A stretch of 59,101 nucleotides of DNA from DATEHG01 sp035279705 (GTDB taxonomy: Bacteria > Gemmatimonadota > Gemmatimonadetes > Gemmatimonadales > GWC2-71-9). Location: the NCBI GenBank assembly GCA_035279705.1, contig DATEHG010000101.1, positions 1 to 59,101 of the forward strand, in the 5' to 3' direction. The translations under genes and the position numbers were made by a program. Below are positions 54,453 through 59,101 of this stretch, piece by piece. Below the pieces are notes generated by a model that saw only the letters and a program-made list of their open reading frames with translations, did not search any database and was not told the DNA's origin. The stretch's first letter is position 1. The number at the start of each line of letters is the position of its first letter.

Positions 54453-55294
54453 TGGCGGCCGAACGCGCCCCCAGGGGCCGGGCCTCGGCGGCGGCGCGAG
54501 CGCTGGGAGCCCGCGCGCTCGACATCTACGGCTTCCTGGTCCTGCTCTACCTGTTCCTGCCGATCTTCGTGATCGTGCTGTACAGCTTCAACCGGCCGGA
54601 CGGGAAGTACAACTTCGTCTGGAAGGCCTTCTCGTTCGATGCCTGGCTCGACCCCTTCAAGTATCCCGCCCTGGTCGAGGCCATGAAGCTGAGCCTCAAG
54701 GTGGCCAGCATCTCGACGTTCGTAGCCACAATCCTGGGGACGCTGATCGCACTGGCCCTCTGCCGCTACACGTTCAAGGGGAGTGGGCTCGTCGGCCTGC
54801 TGCTGGTGCTGCCGCTCACCACGCCCGAGATCGTGCTGGGCTCGTCCCTGCTGTCGCTGTTCCTGAACCTGAACACGCCGAGCGGCTTCACCACGATCGT
54901 GATCGCCCACATCATGTTCTCGGTGAGCTACGTGGCGCTGACCGTCAGGGCGAGGATCCGGGGGTTCGACTGGACGCTGGAAGAGGCGGCGATGGACCTG
55001 GGAGCCACGCCGGTGCGGGTGGTGTTCAAGGTGACGCTGCCGCTGATCGCTCCCGGCATCGTGGCGGCGGCCATGCTGTCTTTCGCGCTGTCGCTGGACG
55101 ATTTCATCATTACCCTGTTCAACAGCGGCAGCCGGGTGACGTACCCGCTGTACGTCTACGGCGCCCAGCGGGCGGCTTATCCGCCGCAGATCAACGTGGT
55201 GGCGACTGCGATCCTGGTCGGTTCACTGCTCCTGCTCGGCGCGAGTGTGCTCTGGCAGCAGCGGGCTGCGAGGCTGCGGGGGGAAACGATCTAG
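54452..55294 (+). CDS. potC: Spermidine/putrescine permease PotC
   Basis: 280 residues with six helices; helix 1 is GFLVLLYLFLPIFVIVLYSF. The EAA loop is LEEAAMDLGATPVRVVFKVTLPLIAPGI. The pair PotB/PotC forms the pore for polyamine import. The stop codon TAG is continuous with a heptamer array (AGCCKTA, 55293-55323). It is convergent with the DCC gene on the other side of the arrays. Confidence 0.94.
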   Translation: MAAERAPRGRASAAARALGARALDIYGFLVLLYLFLPIFVIVLYSFNRPDGKYNFVWKAFSFDAWLDPFKYPALVEAMKLSLKVASISTFVATILGTLIALALCRYTFKGSGLVGLLLVLPLTTPEIVLGSSLLSLFLNLNTPSGFTTIVIAHIMFSVSYVALTVRARIRGFDWTLEEAAMDLGATPVRVVFKVTLPLIAPGIVAAAMLSFALSLDDFIITLFNSGSRVTYPLYVYGAQRAAYPPQINVVATAILVGSLLLLGASVLWQQRAARLRGETI

Positions 55295-55323
55295 CCTTAA
55301 GCCGTAAGCCTTAAGCCGTAAGC
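55293..55323. repeat. Heptamer array AGCCKTA x4 starting in the potC stop codon
   Basis: AGCCTTA, AGCCGTA, AGCCTTA, AGCCGTA, AGC. The first A and G are the last two bases of the potC TAG stop. Confidence 0.92.
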
Positions 55324-55336
55324 TGGTTGTTGATGT

Positions 55337-55385
55337 TTTCCTCTCTCCTCTCTCCACTCTCCGCTTTCCTGTCTCCCGTCTCCCG
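55337..55385. repeat. Heptamer array TCTCCNN x7 ending at the DCC stop codon
   Basis: TTTCCTC, TCTCCTC, TCTCCAC, TCTCCGC, TTTCCTG, TCTCCCG, TCTCCCG: seven units with exact period 7 and two variable bases. The next three bases (TCA, 55386-55388) are the stop codon of the DCC gene on the minus strand. Confidence 0.92.
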
Positions 55386-55811
55386 TCACAGGTATCTCGC
55401 CCGTTCCTCGTCGCTGGGCACCGGGCATACCTCGAAACGCCCGAACCACCCATACCTCTTCCGCGCCACGTAGTCGTAGATCCCATCCCTAATGGGCCGG
55501 GGGACGACGCGGAATATCCGGAACAAGCTCCACGGCATGCCGAGGTATTCGAGAGCGCGGAGGACGGCATCGGAACGGGTGAGGGCCTTCTCGTCCGGCG
55601 TGGCGAGGGGTTCGACCCAGACCACGGAATCGATCCCGGTCGCTTCGGGGTGGTGGGCCAGGATCAGGCGGGCGGCGCTGCTTTCGAGCGGGGCCAGCCG
55701 CAGGAGGCGGCGGTGGCGGTCCCGCCGGAGCATGAACCGTACGAACCCGTGACAAAGCCCGCAGGTGCCGTCGAACAGGAGCACCGGAGGGCCTTCGAGA
55801 GCGCGAGGCAT
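55386..55811 (-). CDS. DCC-family (DUF393) thiol-disulfide protein
   Basis: 141 residues with the family signature DGTCGLCHGFVRFMLRRD (CxxC at about 17-20), where the two Cys give the thioredoxin-like redox site. Usually cytosolic or membrane-associated, with poorly defined partners. The stop is directly continuous with the TCTCCNN heptamer array. It overlaps the preceding methyltransferase stop by one base (TGATG), so the two are probably co-translated. Confidence 0.92.
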   Translation of the reverse strand: MPRALEGPPVLLFDGTCGLCHGFVRFMLRRDRHRRLLRLAPLESSAARLILAHHPEATGIDSVVWVEPLATPDEKALTRSDAVLRALEYLGMPWSLFRIFRVVPRPIRDGIYDYVARKRYGWFGRFEVCPVPSDEERARYL

Positions 55812-56629
55812 CAGCGCGGGGCGCGGGCCTCGAGGACGTGGGCCTGGAGCTTGACCCGGATCGGCTTGATCCCGGCGCTCAGCCGGAACAGCGCCTTGGC
55901 CACCGCTTCCACGAGCGTCGCGGTCGACACGGTGCCCTTTTCCTGGATGGCCAAGGCCAGCGGCGTTCCCTCGACGATTCCGGTGGCAAGGGCCGTGGCA
56001 CTCGGGCTTTCGCCGGTCAGCGTCACCGTTTCCACGTGCACCTGGATGAGCCCGGCTTCGGCGGCCATCGCGGCCAGCGCCGGGAGATTGTGCATCCCGT
56101 ACGGCGTGTTGAAGAACAGCGGGGGGCTGTCAGGATAGAAGCCCGCTACGGTGTCGTTGGAGACCCGGATGAAAGGGTTCTGGTCGATCGAGTCCCACAC
56201 GTTGACCAGGAGCTGGCCTCCCGGCTTCAGCACCCGGCGCGCTTCCCTGAGCGCCTGCACCTTGTCCGGGACGAACATCAGGCCGAACTGCATGATCACG
56301 GCGTCGAACGCCGCGTCGGGGAAGGGCAGCGCTCCGGCATCCGCCTGGCGCCATTCGAGACCGGGCGCGGGGCCGACCTGCGCCCGGGCGTACGCCAGCA
56401 TCGGATCGTTGAAGTCCGTGGCCAGAATGTCCACCGTGCGGGGCAGAACCTTACGGAGCAGTCTGGTGACAATGCCGGTCCCGCACGCCAACTCGAGGAC
56501 TCGGCCGCTGATCGGGACCACGAGCCGGCCCACCAGGTCGGCCGCGTAGGGCTCGAACATGGTGGGACCGAGATAGCGGTCGTAGTTGGCAGGAATGGAA
56601 CCGACGAACTGGGCGTTGGTGGCGGTCAT
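55811..56629 (-). CDS. Class I SAM-dependent methyltransferase
   Basis: 272 residues with SAM-binding motif I VLELACGTGIVTRLL (near 44-58), motif II around DILATDFNDPML, WRQADAGALPFPDAAFDAVI (motif IV-like) and the later LREARRVLKPGGQLLVN. The closest style is the ubiquinone/menaquinone or small-molecule methyltransferase branch (methyltransf_11/25). The substrate is unknown. The start ATG at 56629 faces a 280-base gap with several heptamer arrays. It is co-oriented with the DCC gene. Confidence 0.9.
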   Translation of the reverse strand: MTATNAQFVGSIPANYDRYLGPTMFEPYAADLVGRLVVPISGRVLELACGTGIVTRLLRKVLPRTVDILATDFNDPMLAYARAQVGPAPGLEWRQADAGALPFPDAAFDAVIMQFGLMFVPDKVQALREARRVLKPGGQLLVNVWDSIDQNPFIRVSNDTVAGFYPDSPPLFFNTPYGMHNLPALAAMAAEAGLIQVHVETVTLTGESPSATALATGIVEGTPLALAIQEKGTVSTATLVEAVAKALFRLSAGIKPIRVKLQAHVLEARAPR

Positions 56630-56730
56630 GATTGCGAATGGCCTGGGCAGTCTCTGGTGTGCCTAAAGTTAAGTAGGGTTACCCAATCGGCAATCGGATT
56701 GCTGACGCGAAACCCGACAGAATACTGCGG

Positions 56731-56772
56731 GCCGTTAGCCGCTAGCCGTTAGCCGTAAGCCATTGGCCGTTA
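56731..56772. repeat. Heptamer array GCCGTTA-like x6
   Basis: GCCGTTA, GCCGCTA, GCCGTTA, GCCGTAA, GCCATTG, GCCGTTA in exact 7-base register, inside the 280-base gap (56630-56909) between the methyltransferase and the FAD oxidase gene. The same AGCC/TTA composition as at 55293 and 58291. Confidence 0.88.
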
Positions 56773-56836
56773 GCGGAACTGTGGAGAAGGGGAAAGGCAC
56801 TTAGGGGAAGCTAACGACCCTCAAAAGAGGACAGTT

Positions 56837-56893
56837 CCTCTCTCCTCTCTCCTCTCTTCGTAGTTCCCGTTCACTGTTCCCCGTTCACTGTTC
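56837..56893. repeat. Two adjacent heptamer arrays upstream of the FAD oxidase
   Basis: CCTCTCT x3 (56837-56857), then 8 bases, then CCCGTTC, ACTGTTC, CCCGTTC, ACTGTTC (56866-56893), again period 7. The second array ends 16 bases before the ATG of the oxidase gene and fills the normal promoter-proximal and ribosome-site area. Nothing else is recognised in the rest of this gap. Confidence 0.88.
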
Positions 56894-56909
56894 AACGCTA
56901 TAGTTCGGC

Positions 56910-58292
56910 ATGTCCCTGCCTCCCATTGAGTCCTCCTGCTACTGGCTCGCCACCCGCCCCCGTACCGCACCCGAACAGCTGAACGGTGACCGGGAATGTG
57001 ATATCGCCATCGTCGGCGCCGGGCTCACGGGACTCTGGGCGGCCCTCACACTCAGGCAACTCGATCCCGGCGTGTCGATTGAAGTGGTCGAACAGGGTAC
57101 CGCGGCCTACGGCGCCAGCGGGCGCAACGCCGGGATGCTGTCGGAGACGGTGGATCACGGCCATGGCCTCGCCATCCAGCACTTCGGCCTGGAGGAGGCC
57201 CGCCGCCTGGCCACCCTGGGCGAGGCCAACGTCGCCGGCCTCTACGACGACCTGGAGCGCTGGGGTATCGACTGCGATCTCGAACGCACCGGCCGGCTCA
57301 TGGCTGCGCTGACCCCGGCCCACCTCGAGGAGTGCCATCGCACCGTCGAAACCGCCAGGAGCCTCGGCCTCGACAGCTTCACCTTCCTCGACGGCGACGC
57401 GATGCGCGCCGAAGTGCACTCACCGCTCTACCTCGGCGCGGTGCGGGTCTCGGGGGGCGGGATCCTCAACCCCGTGAAGCTGGTGGATGGCCTGGCCCGC
57501 GAGGCCCGCCGGCAGGGTGTCGCGATCCACGAGCAGAGCAAGGTGCTGAGCGTGCTGGCCGAAGGGACGGGGGCTCGGCTCAGGACAAGTGGAGGCACGC
57601 TGAGGGCGCGCAAGATCATCCTGGCCACGAGTGCCTACACCCATCACCTGCTTCCCGAGGTGCTGACCCGGTTCATCCCGCTGTACGACTATGTGCTGGT
57701 GAGTGAGCCGCTGAGCGCCGCACAGTGGGAAAGCCTCGGCTGGAAGGGGCGGCAGGGCATCACCGATCTGCGCACCTTCTTCAACTACTACCGGCCGACG
57801 GTGGATGGCCGGGTACTCTGGGGGACGAGTGAAGCGGCGTACTGGGGAGATAACCGGGTGGACCGGAGCTGCGACCACTCACCGCCGCACTATCAGTCGC
57901 TGGAGGAGAGCTGGCGGCGCCACTTCCCGCCGCTGGCGGACCTGCGCTGGGAGTACCGCTGGGGCGGGGCCATCTGCTCGACCACGCGAATGACGCCGTT
58001 CTTCAGCAGCGCCGCCGGCGGCCGCATCCTTTACGGCCTCGGTTATACCGGCCACGGCATCGGTACCACCCGACTCGGCGGCCAGATCCTGGCCCACATG
58101 GCGCTGGGGCGCCCGAGCGAGCTGCTCGACCTCCAGCTGGTGAGCCGGAAGCCTTTCCCCTATCCGCCGGAACCGCTGCGCGGGATGGCGGTCTCGCTGG
58201 TGACGAAGGGATTGCGCCGGGTGGATGCCGGGGAAGCGCCGTCGCTGTTTCTCAGGGTGCTGGATCGCTTCGGGTTGGGGTTTTCGAGTTAG
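56910..58292 (+). CDS. FAD-dependent oxidase, PuuB/DadA-like
   Basis: 460 residues. The Rossmann FAD motif is DIAIVGAGLTGLWAALTL (31-48), with the second FAD-contact stretch YGASGRNAGML (72-82) and the C-terminal GGRILYGLGYTGHGIGTTRLGG (FAD-closing loop of the DAO family). This group includes gamma-glutamylputrescine oxidase (PuuB), D-amino-acid dehydrogenases and sarcosine oxidase. Near a pot operon and aminotransferases, a polyamine-derived substrate is plausible. The TAG stop runs into the AGCCRTA heptamer array. Confidence 0.88.
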   Translation: MSLPPIESSCYWLATRPRTAPEQLNGDRECDIAIVGAGLTGLWAALTLRQLDPGVSIEVVEQGTAAYGASGRNAGMLSETVDHGHGLAIQHFGLEEARRLATLGEANVAGLYDDLERWGIDCDLERTGRLMAALTPAHLEECHRTVETARSLGLDSFTFLDGDAMRAEVHSPLYLGAVRVSGGGILNPVKLVDGLAREARRQGVAIHEQSKVLSVLAEGTGARLRTSGGTLRARKIILATSAYTHHLLPEVLTRFIPLYDYVLVSEPLSAAQWESLGWKGRQGITDLRTFFNYYRPTVDGRVLWGTSEAAYWGDNRVDRSCDHSPPHYQSLEESWRRHFPPLADLRWEYRWGGAICSTTRMTPFFSSAAGGRILYGLGYTGHGIGTTRLGGQILAHMALGRPSELLDLQLVSRKPFPYPPEPLRGMAVSLVTKGLRRVDAGEAPSLFLRVLDRFGLGFSS

Positions 58293-58321
58293 CCGTAAGC
58301 CATAAGCCATAAGCCGTAAGC
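58291..58321. repeat. Heptamer array AGCCRTA x4 starting in a stop codon
   Basis: AGCCGTA, AGCCATA, AGCCATA, AGCCGTA, AGC. The array shares AG with the TAG stop of the FAD oxidase gene (58290-58292), the same junction as at potC. Confidence 0.92.
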
Positions 58322-58380
58322 AAACGGCACCTCATTCCCCGGACAGGTCGCGCCCAAGGGCTGAGGAGTGGCAGAATAGC

Positions 58381-58408
58381 TTATGGCTTAAGGCTGAAGG
58401 CTTATGGC
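58381..58408. repeat. Heptamer array TTAWGGC-like x4, inverse of the 58291 array
   Basis: TTATGGC, TTAAGGC, TGAAGGC, TTATGGC. The reverse complement (GCCATAA) matches the left array, so the two could pair into a hairpin over a loop of about 60 bases between convergent genes. It ends 4 bases before the stop of the aminotransferase gene. Confidence 0.88.
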
Positions 58409-58412
58409 TGGG

Positions 58413-59101
58413 TTACAGCCCCTTCAGCGCCTTATCAAACGCATGCAACGCGTACTCCACGTCCTCCGCCGAAATGCACATCGGCGGCTTGATGCGCAGC
58501 ACGTTGCCGTCGAGCCCGCCCTTGCCGATCAGGATCCCCTGCTCGCGCACCTTCTCGAGAAATGCAAGGGTTTCTTCCTTGGCCGGCGTGCGGGCCTTCC
58601 GGTCCTTCACCAGCTCGACGCCGAGCATGAGGCCGAGGCCTCGGACGTCGCCGATGATGTCGTGCCGGGCCATGAGTGCCTTGAGCCCCTCCTTGAACTT
58701 CCCGCCCACCACCCGGCTGTTGGCCTGCAGGCCGTCGGCATCGATCGCCTCGAGCACGCCGAGTCCTGCCGCCATCGAAACCGGGTTGCCGCCGTACGTG
58801 TTGAAATGGATCCGGCCCGTGAGTGCCTCGGCGATTTCGCGGCGGGTGGTCACGGCGGCCAGAGGGGCGCCGTTGCCGATGCCCTTGGCCATCGTCACGA
58901 TGTCGGGTGTGACACCCCAGTTCTGGAATCCCCAGTAGTGGTGTCCCGTGCGGCCGAAGCCGGTCTGCACTTCGTCCGCGATGCAGAGTCCGCCATTGTC
59001 CCGCGCGGCCGCATAGGCCTCACGCAGGTAGTTGGGCGCGCCCATGGTGACGCCGCCGACGCCCGCGATTGGCTCGCACATGAAGGCGGCGATCTTCCCC
59101 G
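58413..59101 (-). CDS. Class-III PLP aminotransferase (AGXT2-like), 5' end outside window
   Basis: About 229 codons of the C-terminal half are visible; the N-terminal half lies beyond the right edge. The partial frame begins GKIAAFMCEPIAGVGG. Class-III motifs are IADEVQTGFGRTGHHYWGFQ and the PLP lysine in IVTMAKGIGNGAPLAAV, followed by FNTYGGNPVSMAAGL. Relatives include alanine-glyoxylate/beta-alanine and polyamine or 4-aminobutyrate-type aminotransferases. With the neighbouring oxidase and pot genes it fits amine breakdown, but its own substrate is not fixed. Confidence 0.9.
   Translation of the reverse strand, partial: GKIAAFMCEPIAGVGGVTMGAPNYLREAYAAARDNGGLCIADEVQTGFGRTGHHYWGFQNWGVTPDIVTMAKGIGNGAPLAAVTTRREIAEALTGRIHFNTYGGNPVSMAAGLGVLEAIDADGLQANSRVVGGKFKEGLKALMARHDIIGDVRGLGLMLGVELVKDRKARTPAKEETLAFLEKVREQGILIGKGGLDGNVLRIKPPMCISAEDVEYALHAFDKALKGL

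Noticed and set aside
55293..58408. CRISPR arrays
   Set aside because: Units are 7 bases and contiguous, without spacers or cas genes.

Overview
The window is about 59 kb of very G+C-rich bacterial chromosome (roughly two thirds G+C). About fifty protein genes are densely packed, many joined by ATGA or GTGA start/stop overlaps. It also holds one tRNA gene and no rRNA, phage, transposase or CRISPR array. Gram-negative character is clear from a TonB-dependent receptor, SurA-like periplasmic chaperones, a heptosyltransferase-type glycosyltransferase, FtsEX with an EnvC-type activator, and many signal peptides or lipoboxes. The gene style (tandem M28 peptidases, a DUF4384 protein, exported proteins ending their signal in AQ) suggests Gemmatimonadota. 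That placement is an inference.

Layout. 1-2.7 kb: FHA protein, PP2C phosphatase and an orphan MacB-type permease. 2.7-9.1 kb: DsbD-like periplasmic domain, HD phosphohydrolase, PEP carboxykinase, matrixin-like lipoprotein, endonuclease IV and a receiver/GGDEF protein with both key sites lost. 9.1-19.3 kb, minus strand: lepA, a GT9 glycosyltransferase, ROK kinase, PfkB kinase, an ATPase/STAS regulator pair, a PLP trans-sulfuration enzyme, ftsE, ftsX and envC. The last seven overlap end to end. 19.4-24.6 kb: CMD protein, two tandem M28 peptidases and a DUF4384 protein. 24.8-34.6 kb, plus strand: DUF58, BatA-like protein, mfd, two parvulin chaperones and pdxA. 34.6-39.9 kb: hisG (short form), hisZ and a CorC-like protein, divergent from hisD and a CDF zinc exporter. 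40.1-42.3 kb: typA coupled to a very acidic small protein, ending at a strong terminator. 42.4-49.0 kb: lipoprotein, TonB receptor, tRNA-Ile, VOC protein, Dps, remnants of a two-component system, and a barrel-like protein frameshifted at a C6 run. 49.0-59.1 kb: polyamine region with potA-D-B-C, a PuuB/DadA-like oxidase and two class-III aminotransferases. A DCC protein and a methyltransferase are interspersed, and a lower-G+C lipoprotein gene lies at the left edge.

How the genes work together. The pot genes, oxidase and aminotransferases look like import and catabolism of polyamines. FtsE, FtsX and the degenerate LytM protein form a cell-wall hydrolase activation unit. The two parvulin proteins would fold outer-membrane proteins such as the TonB receptor.

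The most unusual signal is not a gene. More than a dozen short tandem arrays with a period of exactly 7 bp (a few with 8 bp) sit at gene ends. Several start directly at a stop codon, one supplies a start codon, and one lies inside mfd.
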